From Bosea sp. AS-1 (lineage in GTDB: Bacteria; Pseudomonadota; Alphaproteobacteria; Rhizobiales; Beijerinckiaceae): a stretch of DNA of 64,000 nucleotides. Shown here piece by piece: positions 36,916 to 46,819 of the stretch. The position numbers and the translations under genes are program-made. The stretch is from assembly GCF_002220095.1 (NCBI RefSeq), contig NZ_CP022372.1:5458501-5522500 (forward strand), given 5' to 3'. The notes beneath the pieces were generated by a model that saw nothing but the letters and a program-made list of their open reading frames with translations, searched no databases and was not told where the DNA came from. Every line of letters begins with the position of its first letter. The first letter of the stretch is position 1.

Positions 36916-37041
36916 GGCGCCGCCCTCCACCTATCCTCGCGAAATCGCTATCGAAACCGGATCGCGATCCCCGGTTTTCGGCCTTGGCCTCGCCCGCAAG
37001 CGGGCGCACACTCGCGCCGCGACAGGATGACGGAGGTGGCG

Positions 37042-37848
37042 ATGCGGCGCTGGCTGTACGGTCTCTCGAGCCTGGCAGCGGCGGCCCTGTGGAGCCATGC
37101 CGCGCCGAATGCGCAGCCGGCGAATCCTCCGCCGGAAGAGGTCGACGTCGCGCTCGTGCTGGCGGTCGACGTCTCCTACTCGATGGATCTCGACGAGCTT
37201 GCCCTGCAGCGCAACGGCTATATCGAGGCCTTCCGCTCGAAGCAGTTGCAGGACGCCATCGTCAACGGCGCGATCGGCAAGATCGCGGTGACCTATTTCG
37301 AATGGGCCGGCGGCCACTTCCAGTATGTCGTCCGCCCCTGGAAGATCATCGACAGCCCGGCCGCAGCCAATGCCTTCGCCGAGGAACTGGGCGAGGCTCC
37401 GACGCGGCGGGGCCGGCGCACCTCGATCTCGGGCGCGATCGACCTCGGCGTGCAATTGCTCGAACAGTCCAACGTCACGACGATCCGCCGCGTCATCGAC
37501 ATCTCCGGCGACGGCGCCAACAATGACGGGCGCCCCGTCACCACTGCCCGCGACGAGGCCGGCGCCAAGGGCATCGCCATCAACGGGCTGCCGGTGATGC
37601 TGAAGCAGGCCGGCTATTTCGACATCGACAACCTCGACGTCTACTACAAGGACTGTGTCGTCACCGGGATCGGCGCCTTCGTCATTCCGATCCGCGAGAA
37701 ACACCAGTTCGTCGAGGCGACGCGCACCAAGCTGCTGCGCGAGATCGCGGCTCTGCCGCCGGAGGCGACGATCCAGAAAGCGCAGGCGACGAATCCGGCC
37801 ACATGCCTTGCCGGCGAACGGCAATGGCGCGAGCGGATGGGGAATTGA
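37042..37848 (+). CDS. DUF1194 family exported protein with a von Willebrand A-like fold
   Basis: 268 residues from ATG 37042, which has GGAGG seven bases upstream; ATG 37027 would add five residues. A signal peptide (LYGLSSLAAAALWSHAAPNA) precedes a VWA-like domain with a MIDAS-type metal motif in LVLAVDVSYSMDLDEL near 40-55, ISGAIDLGVQLLEQ and RRVIDISGDGANNDGRP. The family has no assigned function and is found in alphaproteobacteria; the domain probably binds a protein ligand in the periplasm. Its 3' end is 9 bp from the convergent hrpB. Confidence 0.85.
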   Translation: MRRWLYGLSSLAAAALWSHAAPNAQPANPPPEEVDVALVLAVDVSYSMDLDELALQRNGYIEAFRSKQLQDAIVNGAIGKIAVTYFEWAGGHFQYVVRPWKIIDSPAAANAFAEELGEAPTRRGRRTSISGAIDLGVQLLEQSNVTTIRRVIDISGDGANNDGRPVTTARDEAGAKGIAINGLPVMLKQAGYFDIDNLDVYYKDCVVTGIGAFVIPIREKHQFVEATRTKLLREIAALPPEATIQKAQATNPATCLAGERQWRERMGN

Positions 37849-37857
37849 CGGCAGACC

Positions 37858-40362
37858 TCAGGTCCCGCGCGGCTTGGCCCGCGTCGTCGGTGCAGCGGCT
37901 GCGGGATCGTCCGGCCAGAGATGGCGCGGATAGCGGCCCTTCATCTCGGATTTCACCGCGGCCCAGGAGCCGCGCCAGAAGCCGGGCAGATCGCGCGTCA
38001 CCTGGATCGGCCGATGCGCCGGCGAGAGCAATTCGAGCACCAGCGGCACGCGCCCGCCGGCCAGCGCCGGATGGATCGCCAGCCCGTAGAGTTCCTGCAC
38101 GCGCACGGAAATGGTCGGGCCGGCCTCGGCAGCGTAGTCGACCGCAAGCGAGGAGCCGGTCGGCGCGGTGAAATGGGTCGGCGCCTCGGCGTCGAGCCGA
38201 CGCTTCATGTCCCAGGGCACCAGGCTCGCCAGGGCCGAATCGAGATCGGATGGCTGGATCGCGCCGACGGAAGCCCGGCCGATGATGTGCGGCGCCAGCC
38301 AGAGCTCCGGTTCCTGCGCCAGACCATCATCCGAAAGATCGGGCCAGCCCTGCTCGGGCTCGGCCCTGCGCAGGAAGGCGGCTCGCTCGCGCAGCTGGTT
38401 CTGCGCCCTAGTCCAGGGCAGGAGGCCGATGCCCAGCGAGGCGATGCCTTTCGCCAAGGCGTCGGCGTTCTCAACAGTGTCCGCCACCGGCAAGGGCCGC
38501 TCCGCCAGCGACAACGCGCCGTAGCGGCGCACCGCCCGAACACGCAGGGCGCGCGAGGTCCGGTCGAAGCCCGTCTCCTCGCGCTCGACGATGGCATAGG
38601 GCGCGAGACCATGGGCGACCAGTACACCGATTTCGGCCTCGGTGACGGCGGCGGCCGCCATGATCCGGGCCTGCTGGGCCGCGCCCGTCATCTCGGCCAC
38701 GACGATATGGGGCTCGCGCGCCAGGCGCTGTGAGGTTTCGAGCGCCCCGCCGCGGCCATTGGCGAGAAGATACTGGCCGGAACCGGGGCTGCGTGCCTTC
38801 GCGACCCGGTCGGGATAGGCGAAGGCCAGCAGCAGGCCGGGCGAGAACGGCGCCTCGGCGGAGTTTCGGTCCTGCCGGGCATGGCGCTCGGCCGCGTGGG
38901 CCCAGCCTTCGGCGAGGCGGCGCATGTCGCCGGCGCGGCCGCCGCGTTCGCGGGCGAAGCGTTCGAGCCGCTCGGCCAGATCGATCGCATCGCCGCCAAG
39001 ACCGCGCTCGACCAATACGGCAGCGAGATCGGCGGCGGCGCCGGCCTGCCCGAAACGGGCGGCGGCCACGATCATGCGGGCGAGGCGCGGCGGCAGAGGC
39101 AAGGCCTGCAGGGCGCGCCCGTCCGAGGTGATGCGGCCGTCGGCATCGAGCGCCCCGATCGCCGCCAGCAAGCTGCGCGCCTCCTTCAGGGCGGGAGCCG
39201 GCGGCGGGTCGAGGAAGGTCAGAGTCGTCGGATCGGCAACGCCCCAGGCGGCGCAGTCGAGCAATAACGGGCTCAGATCCGCAGAGAGGATCTCCGGCCG
39301 GGCGAAGGGCTCGAGGGCGCCGGTCGCGGCCTCATCCCAGAGCCGGTAGCAGACGCCCGGCTCGGTCCGACCCGCGCGGCCGCGGCGCTGGTCGGCGGCG
39401 GCGCGGCTGACGCGGCGGGTCTCCAGCCGCGTCACACCGATGTCGGGCTCGTAGACCGGCACGCGGGCGAGGCCGGAATCGATGACGACGCGCACGCCCT
39501 CGATGGTCAGCGAGGTCTCGGCGATGGCCGTGGCGAGCACGATCTTGCGCTTGCCGGCGGATGTCGGCAGCACGGCCCGGTCCTGCTCGCGCTGATCGAG
39601 CGCACCGTAGAGCGGGGCGATCTCGACCGAAGGGTCACGCAGCCTTTCGCGCAGGCGCTCCTCGACACGCCGGATCTCGCCCTGCCCCGGCAGGAAGACA
39701 AGCTGCGAGCCCGGCTGCTCGTTCAGCGCCAGCAGCACCGTTTCCGTGACCTGGTCCTCGATCCGCTTCAGCGGATCGCGGCTGCGATAGCGCGTCTCGA
39801 TCGGGAAAGCGCGCCCCTCGCTCTCGATCACCGGCGCATCGCCGAGCAGTTTCGCGATCCGCGCGCCATCGAGCGTCGCCGACATCACGAGGATGCGCAG
39901 ATCCTCGCGCAGGCCGCCCTGCGCGTCGAGCGCCAGCGCCAGCCCGAAATCGGCGTCGAGCGAGCGTTCATGAAACTCGTCGAAGAGCACCGCCGCGACG
40001 CCCTCCAGCGCAGGATCGTCGAGGATCATGCGGGCGAAAACGCCCTCGGTGACGACTTCGATGCGGGTCTTCGGGCCGATCTTCGAGCCGAGACGCACGC
40101 GCAGGCCGACCGTCTCGCCAACCTGCTCGCCCAATGTCTGCGCCATACGATTGGCCGCGCCCCGCGCGGCGAGCCGACGCGGCTCGAGCAGGATCAGCTT
40201 GCCACCCTTCGTCCAGGGCTCGTCGAGCAGGGCGAGCGGCACGCGGGTGGTCTTGCCGGCGCCGGGCGGAGCGACGAGCACGGCGTTCGAACGCGCCCGC
40301 AGGGATGCGGCGAGATCGCCGAGGACGGCGTCGATGGGCAGGGCGGTGTCGAAGGCGCGCAT
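37858..40362 (-). CDS. hrpB: ATP-dependent helicase HrpB
   Basis: 834 residues from ATG 40362 ([14 protein letters not shown]); a long open frame upstream is not coding because it runs antisense through trpA. DEAH-type superfamily 2 helicase: Walker [18 protein letters not shown] near 34-50, motif [17 protein letters not shown] near 126 in the DEFH form characteristic of HrpB, motif [17 protein letters not shown]-translocation motifs [14 protein letters not shown] and [19 protein letters not shown], then the HrpB C-terminal region with the ending [20 protein letters not shown] and PRHLWPDDP. Cellular role not well defined. Confidence 0.93.
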   Translation of the reverse strand: MRAFDTALPIDAVLGDLAASLRARSNAVLVAPPGAGKTTRVPLALLDEPWTKGGKLILLEPRRLAARGAANRMAQTLGEQVGETVGLRVRLGSKIGPKTRIEVVTEGVFARMILDDPALEGVAAVLFDEFHERSLDADFGLALALDAQGGLREDLRILVMSATLDGARIAKLLGDAPVIESEGRAFPIETRYRSRDPLKRIEDQVTETVLLALNEQPGSQLVFLPGQGEIRRVEERLRERLRDPSVEIAPLYGALDQREQDRAVLPTSAGKRKIVLATAIAETSLTIEGVRVVIDSGLARVPVYEPDIGVTRLETRRVSRAAADQRRGRAGRTEPGVCYRLWDEAATGALEPFARPEILSADLSPLLLDCAAWGVADPTTLTFLDPPPAPALKEARSLLAAIGALDADGRITSDGRALQALPLPPRLARMIVAAARFGQAGAAADLAAVLVERGLGGDAIDLAERLERFARERGGRAGDMRRLAEGWAHAAERHARQDRNSAEAPFSPGLLLAFAYPDRVAKARSPGSGQYLLANGRGGALETSQRLAREPHIVVAEMTGAAQQARIMAAAAVTEAEIGVLVAHGLAPYAIVEREETGFDRTSRALRVRAVRRYGALSLAERPLPVADTVENADALAKGIASLGIGLLPWTRAQNQLRERAAFLRRAEPEQGWPDLSDDGLAQEPELWLAPHIIGRASVGAIQPSDLDSALASLVPWDMKRRLDAEAPTHFTAPTGSSLAVDYAAEAGPTISVRVQELYGLAIHPALAGGRVPLVLELLSPAHRPIQVTRDLPGFWRGSWAAVKSEMKGRYPRHLWPDDPAAAAPTTRAKPRGT

Positions 40363-40440
40363 GTCCGGCCGATGTGGCGCAGGCTTGGCCCGCGCGCAAG
40401 CCACTCGCCAGCCCGCGTGCATCATGCTAACCGCAGGCGC

Positions 40441-41286
40441 ATGAACGACACCGGCCAGACCCGTATCCAGAACCGCTTCCAGGCTTGCGCCCACGAAGGG
40501 CGGGCCGCGCTCGTGACCTTCGTCACGGCAGGCGACCCTGATTTCGAGACCGCGAGCGCCATTCTCGCGGCCCTGCCCGCGGCCGGCGCCGACGTGATCG
40601 AGCTCGGCGTGCCCTTCACCGACCCGATGGCGGACGGCATCCCGGTGCAGCTCGCCGGGCAGCGCGCGCTGAAGGCCGGGCAGACGCTCAGGAAGACGCT
40701 CGCCATGGTCGAGAGCTTCCGCAAGGCCGGCCACGACACGCCGATCGTGCTGATGGGCTACTACAACCCGATCTACGCCTATGGCGTCGAGCCCTTCCTG
40801 GCCGAGGCGCGCCGCGTCGGCGTCGACGGGCTGATCGTCGTCGACCTGCCGCCGGAGGAGGATGCCGAACTCTGCCTGCCGGCGCTCGAGGCCGGCGTCT
40901 CCTTCATCCGCCTCGCCACGCCGACGACCGATGACAAGCGCCTGCCCAAGGTGCTGCAGAACACCTCCGGTTTCGTCTATTACGTCTCGATGACCGGCGT
41001 GACCGGCGGCGCCATCGCCGATTACGGCGCGGTGGGCGACGCCGTCGCCCGTATCAAGCGCCACACCGACCTGCCCGTGGCCGTCGGCTTCGGCGTCAAG
41101 ACCGCGGCCGATGCGGCTGCCATCGCCAAGGGCGCGGACGGTGTCGTCGTCGGCTCGGCCCTTGTCGAGCGCGTCCGCCTTTCGCTCGATGATCAGGGCA
41201 AGGCCACGGAAAAGACCGTTTCGGCTGTCACCTCGCTGGTGGCCGAGCTCGCGCAGGGCGTGCGCTCGGTCGCGAAGGCAGCCTGA
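40441..41286 (+). CDS. trpA: Tryptophan synthase, alpha chain
   Basis: Converts indole-3-glycerol phosphate to indole and GAP. 281 residues from ATG 40441. Catalytic Glu and Asp lie in [15 protein letters not shown] near 48-62. Phosphate site and loop regions: [24 protein letters not shown] and [12 protein letters not shown]. In most alphaproteobacteria trpB comes directly before trpA; here the upstream neighbour is hrpB on the other strand, so trpB (and trpF) must be elsewhere. First of a trpA-accD-folC series on the plus strand. Confidence 0.96.
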   Translation: MNDTGQTRIQNRFQACAHEGRAALVTFVTAGDPDFETASAILAALPAAGADVIELGVPFTDPMADGIPVQLAGQRALKAGQTLRKTLAMVESFRKAGHDTPIVLMGYYNPIYAYGVEPFLAEARRVGVDGLIVVDLPPEEDAELCLPALEAGVSFIRLATPTTDDKRLPKVLQNTSGFVYYVSMTGVTGGAIADYGAVGDAVARIKRHTDLPVAVGFGVKTAADAAAIAKGADGVVVGSALVERVRLSLDDQGKATEKTVSAVTSLVAELAQGVRSVAKAA

Positions 41287-41407
41287 ACACACCAACGAGG
41301 TCTTCCGCCGACGAAATCCTTGCCAAGAGGGTCTTTGCCGGCGAAAAGCCGATCCCCATCTCTCGCCGGGCGGTGCGTGCCGCCGCAGGCCCATCAGGGA
41401 TGATCCG

Positions 41408-42307
41408 ATGAACTGGATTTCCGAAGTCGTCCGGCCGCGCATCAAGACGCTGTTCAAGCGTGAGACGCCGGAGAATCTCTGGATCAAATGCCCCGATTCC
41501 GGGCAGATGGTCTTCCACAAGGATGTCGAGGCCAATGGCTACGTCATCCCCGGCTCCGAGCATCATATGCGCGTCACCGCGCCGGAGCGGCTGCGGCTGA
41601 CCTTCGACGAAGGCAAGTGGCTCGATGTCGCGCTGCCCGAAGTCACGATCGACCCGCTCAAGTTCCGCGACGAGAAGCGCTATCTCGACCGGCTGAAGGA
41701 CGCCCGCGCCAAGACCGGCGCGCAGGACGCCTTCAAGGTCGGCTACGGCCGGGTCAAGGGCCTGCCGATGACCATCGCCGTGCAGGACTTCCATTTCATG
41801 GGCGGCTCGCTCGGCATGGCCGCGGGCGAGGCGTTCATCAAGGGTGCCGAGACGGCCCTCGAGAAGAAGACGCCCTATGTCGTGTTCGCGGCCTCGGGCG
41901 GCGCGCGCATGCAGGAGGGCATCCTCTCGCTGATGCAGCTGCCGCGCACCACCGTCGCGATCCGGCGCCTGCGCGCGGCCGGCCTGCCCTATTTCGTCGT
42001 TCTAACCAACCCGACCACGGGTGGCGTCACCGCCTCCTATGCCATGCTGGGCGACATCCACATCGCCGAGCCCGGCGCGCTGATCGGCTTCGCCGGGCCG
42101 CGCGTGATCGAGCAGACCATCCGCGAGAAGCTGCCGGACGGCTTCCAGCGCTCGGAATATCTCAAGGATCACGGTATGGTCGACATGGTGGTGCATCGCC
42201 GCGACCTGCCGGAAACGCTGGCGCGCCTTGGCCGTCTGCTGACCAGGCAGCCGGCCAGCGAAGCGGCAAAGGCCGCGCCGCCGCAGCCGGTCGCCGAAGC
42301 GGTCTGA
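41408..42307 (+). CDS. accD: Acetyl-CoA carboxylase carboxyltransferase, beta subunit
   Basis: Malonyl-CoA synthesis for fatty acids. 299 residues. The crotonase-fold carboxyltransferase half has [44 protein letters not shown] and [20 protein letters not shown]. The N-terminal four-Cys zinc ribbon of the E. coli protein is degenerate: in [15 protein letters not shown] (Cys28) and the following [14 protein letters not shown] only one of the expected cysteines remains. The C-terminus is an Ala/Pro-rich tail. 121 bp after trpA and 30 bp before folC. Confidence 0.95.
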   Translation: MNWISEVVRPRIKTLFKRETPENLWIKCPDSGQMVFHKDVEANGYVIPGSEHHMRVTAPERLRLTFDEGKWLDVALPEVTIDPLKFRDEKRYLDRLKDARAKTGAQDAFKVGYGRVKGLPMTIAVQDFHFMGGSLGMAAGEAFIKGAETALEKKTPYVVFAASGGARMQEGILSLMQLPRTTVAIRRLRAAGLPYFVVLTNPTTGGVTASYAMLGDIHIAEPGALIGFAGPRVIEQTIREKLPDGFQRSEYLKDHGMVDMVVHRRDLPETLARLGRLLTRQPASEAAKAAPPQPVAEAV

Positions 42308-42337
42308 GGGCAGCTTTCGCCGGGGAGCGCGCGCTTC

Positions 42338-43660
42338 ATGGGGTCTTCCGACACGCTGCTGGCGCGCTTCATGGCGCTGCACCCCAAGCTGATCGACCTC
42401 TCGCTCGGCCGAATCCTGACCCTGCTGGAGCGGCTGGGCGATCCGCACAAGCGCCTGCCGCCGGTGATCCACGTCGCCGGCACCAACGGCAAGGGCTCGA
42501 CCATCGCCTTCATGCGGGCGATCCTCGAAGCAGCCGGACTTTCGGTGCATGTCTACATCTCGCCGCATCTGGTGCGCTTCCATGAACGCATCCGCCTCGG
42601 CGCGCCCGGCGGCGGGCGCTTCGTCGAGGAAGACCGGCTGGTCGAGGCGCTGGAGCGCTGCGAGGCCGCCAATGCCGGCGACCCGATCACCTTCTTCGAG
42701 ATGACGACCGCAGCCGGGCTCCTGCTCTTCGCCGAGAATCCGGCCGACGTGCTGCTGCTGGAGGTCGGGCTCGGCGGGCGCTTCGACGCCACCAACGTCA
42801 TCGCTCACCCGGCCTGCACGGTGGTAACACCGGTCTCGCTCGATCATTCCGAATATCTCGGCGACACGGTCACCAAGATCGCCGGCGAGAAGGCCGGCAT
42901 CTTCAAGCGCGGCGCACCGGCCGTGATCGCGCCGCAGGAGCCGGAGCCGACCGCGGTGCTGGAAGCGGCGGCCGAGCGTGCCGGCGCCTCGAAGATCCTG
43001 ATCGGCGCGCAGGACTTCAACGTTCATGAGGCCGGCGGACGGCTGGTCTACGAGGATCAGGACGGACTGCTCGACCTGCCGCTGCCGCGGCTTGCGGGAC
43101 GCCACCAGCATATCAATGCGGGCACGGCGATCGCGGCGCTTCGCGCCGCCGGCTATGGCGGCCTGCCGGTCAGCGCCTTCGAGGACGGCATGCGCAACGC
43201 CGACTGGCCGGCACGGCTGCAGCGGCTCTCGCGCGGACATCTTGCCGAACTCGTTCCGGAGCGCGCCGAACTCTGGCTCGACGGCGGGCATAACCCCGAT
43301 GGCGGGCGCGTGCTGGCGCAGGCGATGGCCGATCTCGCCGACCGCAACCCGGCGCCGCTGGTGATGATCGCGGGCCTGCTCTCGACCAAGGATGCCGCCG
43401 CCACGCTCGGCCATTTCAAGGGGCTGGCGCAGATGCTCTACGCCGTGCCGATCCAGAATTCGCTCGTCGCCCGCCCGGCCGAGGAGGTCGCGGAAGCGGC
43501 GCGCGGAAGCGGCCTGCAGGCAGAAGCCGCGAGCTCGGTCGAACAGGCGCTGCGGACCATCGCCGCGCGCGACTGGCCGGCGCCGCCACGCATCCTGATC
43601 TGCGGCTCGCTGTATCTGGCGGGCGAGGTGCTTTCGGCCAACGGCACGCTGCCGAGCTGA
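42338..43660 (+). CDS. folC: Bifunctional folylpolyglutamate synthase/dihydrofolate synthase
   Basis: Adds glutamate to dihydropteroate and folates. 440 residues. Mur-ligase-type ATP site HVAGTNGKGSTIAFM near 47-61, then SPHLVRFHERI, FFEMTTAAGLLLFAE, LEVGLGGRFDATNVI, PVSLDHSEYLGDTV (the conserved His region), and C-terminal LDGGHNPDGGRVLAQAM. Normal length. Third gene after trpA and accD, the common alphaproteobacterial order. Confidence 0.94.
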   Translation: MGSSDTLLARFMALHPKLIDLSLGRILTLLERLGDPHKRLPPVIHVAGTNGKGSTIAFMRAILEAAGLSVHVYISPHLVRFHERIRLGAPGGGRFVEEDRLVEALERCEAANAGDPITFFEMTTAAGLLLFAENPADVLLLEVGLGGRFDATNVIAHPACTVVTPVSLDHSEYLGDTVTKIAGEKAGIFKRGAPAVIAPQEPEPTAVLEAAAERAGASKILIGAQDFNVHEAGGRLVYEDQDGLLDLPLPRLAGRHQHINAGTAIAALRAAGYGGLPVSAFEDGMRNADWPARLQRLSRGHLAELVPERAELWLDGGHNPDGGRVLAQAMADLADRNPAPLVMIAGLLSTKDAAATLGHFKGLAQMLYAVPIQNSLVARPAEEVAEAARGSGLQAEAASSVEQALRTIAARDWPAPPRILICGSLYLAGEVLSANGTLPS

Positions 43661-43707
43661 ACCCGCCCTGCACCGAGGCCAGCCTGACAGACAGCGAGGA
43701 AGCGAGC

Positions 43708-44127
43708 ATGCCCGTTCCCGGTTTGACGATCCTGGCCGCGACACTGCTGTGCGGGCTGCTCGGCGGCTGCGTCACCTCCGGCGGCACGGCCTCTCCCGAC
43801 GACGGCGTCGACCGCGTGGCAGCGGGCGAGCCGACCGTCATGCAGCAGACCTACATGACGATGGACAAGCGTTGCCGGCCGGTAAAGCGCCCGACGGGCG
43901 TGCTGACCGAGCCGCCACGCCACGGCAAGGTCCGGATGGTGGCACGCCGCGGCAAGGCCCAGTACGGCCCGGGCGACCACCAGCATTGCGACGGCAGGAT
44001 CGGACCCTCGCTCGGCTTCGAATACACCTCCCGCGGCGATTATCGCGGCCCCGACAGCTTTGGCGTGCGCGTGCGCTACAATGACGGCGAGATCCGGCAT
44101 GCGCGCTTCAAGGTGGACGTCTACTGA
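43708..44127 (+). CDS. Lipoprotein with one Ig-like (Big_9-type) domain
   Basis: 139 residues; signal sequence with lipobox LLGGC (Cys near residue 21), then a short linker and one Ig-like domain ending in GFEYTSRGDYRGPDSFGVRV followed by RYNDGEIRHARFKVDVY, the tail pattern of bacterial Big_9/cadherin-like repeats. The middle holds basic runs (CRPVKRPTG, RMVARRGKAQ). Probably anchored in the outer membrane. Preceded by folC (47 bp), followed by an aldo/keto reductase after 19 bp. Confidence 0.72.
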   Translation: MPVPGLTILAATLLCGLLGGCVTSGGTASPDDGVDRVAAGEPTVMQQTYMTMDKRCRPVKRPTGVLTEPPRHGKVRMVARRGKAQYGPGDHQHCDGRIGPSLGFEYTSRGDYRGPDSFGVRVRYNDGEIRHARFKVDVY

Positions 44128-44146
44128 ACAGCCGGAGGCGAGCCTC

Positions 44147-44989
44147 ATGCAACGCAGTTTCGGAGCCGGGGGGCCGGTGGTTTCCAGCATCGGCCAGGGC
44201 AGCTGGTATATCGAGCAGGGCGACCGGCGCGAGGCGATCGCCGCCCTGCAGCGCGGGCTCGATCTCGGGCTCACCCATATCGACACCGCCGAAATGTATG
44301 GCGACGGCCGCTCCGAGGCGATTATCGGCGAGGCTATCGCCGGACGGCGCAACGACGTTTTCCTCGTCTCGAAGGTGCTGCCGCACAACGCCTCGCGGCA
44401 GGGCGTGCGCGCCGCCTGCGAGCGCTCCCTGAAACATCTCAAGACCGACAGGCTCGACTGCTACCTGCTGCACTGGCGCGGACCGCACCCTTTGACCGAG
44501 ACCTTCGCCGCCTTCGAGGCGCTGAAGCGGGAGGGCAAGATCCTGTCCTGGGGCGTCAGCAATTTCGACGAGGACGATCTCGACGAGGCGCTGGCTGCAG
44601 CGGGCCAGGGCAAGATCGCCTGTAACCAGGTGCTCTACCATCTGCGCGAGCGCGCCATCGAGCATGCCGTGATCCCGTGGTGCGAGCGGCACGGCGTCGC
44701 CGTCACCGCCTACAGCCCCTTCGGCCATCATGACTTCCCGGAACCGGGCAGCGCACAGGGCAAGGTCCTGGCGGAGATCGCAGCCGCCCATGGCGCGACA
44801 CCGCGACAGATCGCGCTCGCCTTCCTGACGCACCGCGCTAGCGTCTTCGCGATCCCGAAAGCCGGGAGCGCCGCTCATGTCGCGGACAATGCCGGCGCGC
44901 TGAGCCTCACGCTCACGGACGATGACATCGGCCGGATCGACGCCGCTTTCCCGCGCGGCCGCAAACCATCCTCGCTGCCGATGATTTGA
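44147..44989 (+). CDS. Aldo/keto reductase
   Basis: 280-residue TIM-barrel NADPH oxidoreductase. Catalytic tetrad visible: Asp and Tyr in HIDTAEMYGDGRSE near 45-58, Lys in LVSKVLPHN near 78, His in CYLLHWRGPHPL near 110. Cofactor-loop region AIPKAGSAAHVADNAGAL. It resembles the 2,5-diketo-D-gluconate-reductase-like/YeaE-type group; the physiological substrate is unknown. GGAGG lies about eight bases before ATG 44147. Confidence 0.88.
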   Translation: MQRSFGAGGPVVSSIGQGSWYIEQGDRREAIAALQRGLDLGLTHIDTAEMYGDGRSEAIIGEAIAGRRNDVFLVSKVLPHNASRQGVRAACERSLKHLKTDRLDCYLLHWRGPHPLTETFAAFEALKREGKILSWGVSNFDEDDLDEALAAAGQGKIACNQVLYHLRERAIEHAVIPWCERHGVAVTAYSPFGHHDFPEPGSAQGKVLAEIAAAHGATPRQIALAFLTHRASVFAIPKAGSAAHVADNAGALSLTLTDDDIGRIDAAFPRGRKPSSLPMI

Positions 44990-45121
44990 CGCGCCACGGA
45001 AACCACGTTCCGCCTTCCCGCTTTACACGCTCCCGCCCCCGCGCTTTCCTAGAGTCAAGGGCGATGGCCGCCAGAGCTTCACGAACGCCCGCTCAACAGT
45101 CGCGTTTCTGGAGTACGGGCT

Positions 45122-45811
45122 ATGCGTCGTGTCCTCGGCATCCTCGCCGTTCTGTTTCTCTCCGTCTTCGGGGCCGCCCAGGCCTCGGCGGGCGTCAACG
45201 TCAGGGTCGACATCGCGGCCCAGCGGATGACCGTGACGACCCCGGAGGGAGAGGTCTACGACTGGAAGATCTCCTCCGGTCGCAAGGGCTTCCGCTCGCC
45301 AAACGGCGTCTACCGGCCGACACGCCTCGAAAAGAACTGGTACTCTCGGAAATACGGCGGTGCGATGCCTCATGCCGTATTCTTCCGCGGCGGCTACGCT
45401 ATCCATGGCACACCCGCGGTCGGCGCGCTCGGCCGCCCGGCCTCGCACGGCTGCATCCGGCTGCACCCCGCCAATGCGGCGAAGCTCTTCGCGCTGGTGA
45501 AGAAATACGGCGCGAGCCAGACGCGCATCGCGCTCAACGGCGCCGCGCCGGACAATCTCTCGCGCTTCGCCAAGGCTTCGACGCATAAGGGCAAGGCGGC
45601 CCATCTGGCCAAGGCGCATGGCGGCAAGGCTAAGGTCGCCAAGGCCAAGACGCATCGCAGCCATGCCGTCACCGTGGCCAAGCAGGCCCGGAGCCATGGC
45701 TGGGAAGCGGCGCGCGGCCAGATCATGCTGCGGCCGGCGCTCCCTGCGGGTGCCTATGGCTACCAGCCCTATTACCCGAGCAGCTACGGGCATGGTTCCG
45801 GCTGGCGCTAA
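45122..45811 (+). CDS. L,D-transpeptidase (YkuD domain) with Lys/His-rich tail
   Basis: 229-residue exported enzyme of peptidoglycan cross-linking or protein anchoring. A signal peptide ends near residue 23 (GAAQASA). The YkuD domain spans about 25-145, with the catalytic HGTPAVGALGRPASHGCIRL (Cys111). The last ~80 residues are unusual: repeats of Lys/Ala/His (KGKAAHLAKAHGGKAKVAKA, then KTHRSHAVTVAKQARSHG) and a Tyr/Pro/Gly end. The tail probably sits in the periplasm and may bind peptidoglycan or nucleotides. Its stop overlaps the convergent mutarotase gene by four bases. Confidence 0.88.
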   Translation: MRRVLGILAVLFLSVFGAAQASAGVNVRVDIAAQRMTVTTPEGEVYDWKISSGRKGFRSPNGVYRPTRLEKNWYSRKYGGAMPHAVFFRGGYAIHGTPAVGALGRPASHGCIRLHPANAAKLFALVKKYGASQTRIALNGAAPDNLSRFAKASTHKGKAAHLAKAHGGKAKVAKAKTHRSHAVTVAKQARSHGWEAARGQIMLRPALPAGAYGYQPYYPSSYGHGSGWR

Positions 45812-46698
45812 GCCTCCAGGGCTTCCGGCGCGATTCGGATCCAGCCTTCGAGTGCCTCGCCCGGCTGCAAGCGCCTCAGCGGCATGGCGGCGCGAGCCGC
45901 CGGCTCGCTCGGCGCGCCGATGGCGTGGCTTTGCGGTTCGACACAGAGAAAATCCGCGCCGGCCGGCGCCCAGACCACCGGGCAGTCCAGGTTTCCGCTC
46001 GCGCTCAGCGTGATCGCGAGACCGGTCGAGGGCGTCTCGATCCGCGCGCTACCGTCCCAGCCGAGGAAGCTCCAGGCCGTGACGTCGTCGCGGCGGAAGA
46101 GGCTTGGCACCGTGTAGGGCCCGCCATCCGCAAAGGACTGCTGCCCGATGGCACGAAAGGCCTCGCCGAAGACGAGCGCGCCGTTCGCCCGCATCATGAG
46201 GCGCGTATCGGCGGCACAGGGAAACCAGGGATGATGGCCGATTCCGTAGGGTAGCGCCGCATCGGCCTCGTTCACGATCGAGAGCCGGATGATCATGCCG
46301 TCCTCGCCGAGCGCGATGTCCTGCCGGGCGCGGTAGCGGTAGGGGTCGGGCCCCTCCGTGCGGCGGTGTTCGAGCACGGCATGGCCGGAATCGTGCCGCA
46401 GCACCTCCCAGCCCGCCTGCCAGCCGAAACCGTGAATATTGCCGCCCGGATCATTGGGCGGAACCTGAAAACGTCGCTCGCCGTCGTCGACGATGCCGCC
46501 GAAGGCACGGTTCGCGAAAGGCAGCATCGCCCAGGTTCCGCAGAGATTCGGCACGGTCGTCGAAAGCGTCGTATCGCCGGGCGGCTTCAGCAGCGCGTGG
46601 AAGCGTCCGTCCGGCCCACGCCAATCGAGGCGCGAGACGATGCCGCCCACCTCCGGAACGATCGTGGCCTTCAGGCCGGCAGCTTCGAGCTCAAGCAT
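45808..46698 (-). CDS. Aldose 1-epimerase (galactose mutarotase-like) family protein
   Basis: 296 residues from ATG 46698. Beta-sandwich epimerase pattern: IVPEVGGIVSRLDWRGPDGR, FANRAFGG, HGFGWQAGWEVL near 90-105 (first catalytic His region), LPYGIGHHPWFPCA near 150 (His) and the catalytic Glu in DFLCVEPQSHAIGAP near 250. Interconverts sugar anomers; may also work on a non-galactose aldose. It sits next to dgoK and a ribokinase, which fits sugar acid or galactose use. Divergent from dgoK with 121 bp between. Confidence 0.85.
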   Translation of the reverse strand: MLELEAAGLKATIVPEVGGIVSRLDWRGPDGRFHALLKPPGDTTLSTTVPNLCGTWAMLPFANRAFGGIVDDGERRFQVPPNDPGGNIHGFGWQAGWEVLRHDSGHAVLEHRRTEGPDPYRYRARQDIALGEDGMIIRLSIVNEADAALPYGIGHHPWFPCAADTRLMMRANGALVFGEAFRAIGQQSFADGGPYTVPSLFRRDDVTAWSFLGWDGSARIETPSTGLAITLSASGNLDCPVVWAPAGADFLCVEPQSHAIGAPSEPAARAAMPLRRLQPGEALEGWIRIAPEALEA

Positions 46699-46819
46699 CG
46701 CGTGTCCAGAATCGGAATATCCCGCGACGGAGATTCGCGCCCCGGCGCGTCGCAGACAAGCCGGCTCTTGACCGAACCCTGCGCCGCGAGGACATTCCCC
46801 CTCCCTTCTGGAGCCTGCC

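Noticed and set aside
40363..41535. N-terminal extension of HrpB through the trpA region
   Set aside because: The extension is antisense to trpA and the beginning of accD, and [14 protein letters not shown] at 40362 is the family-like start.
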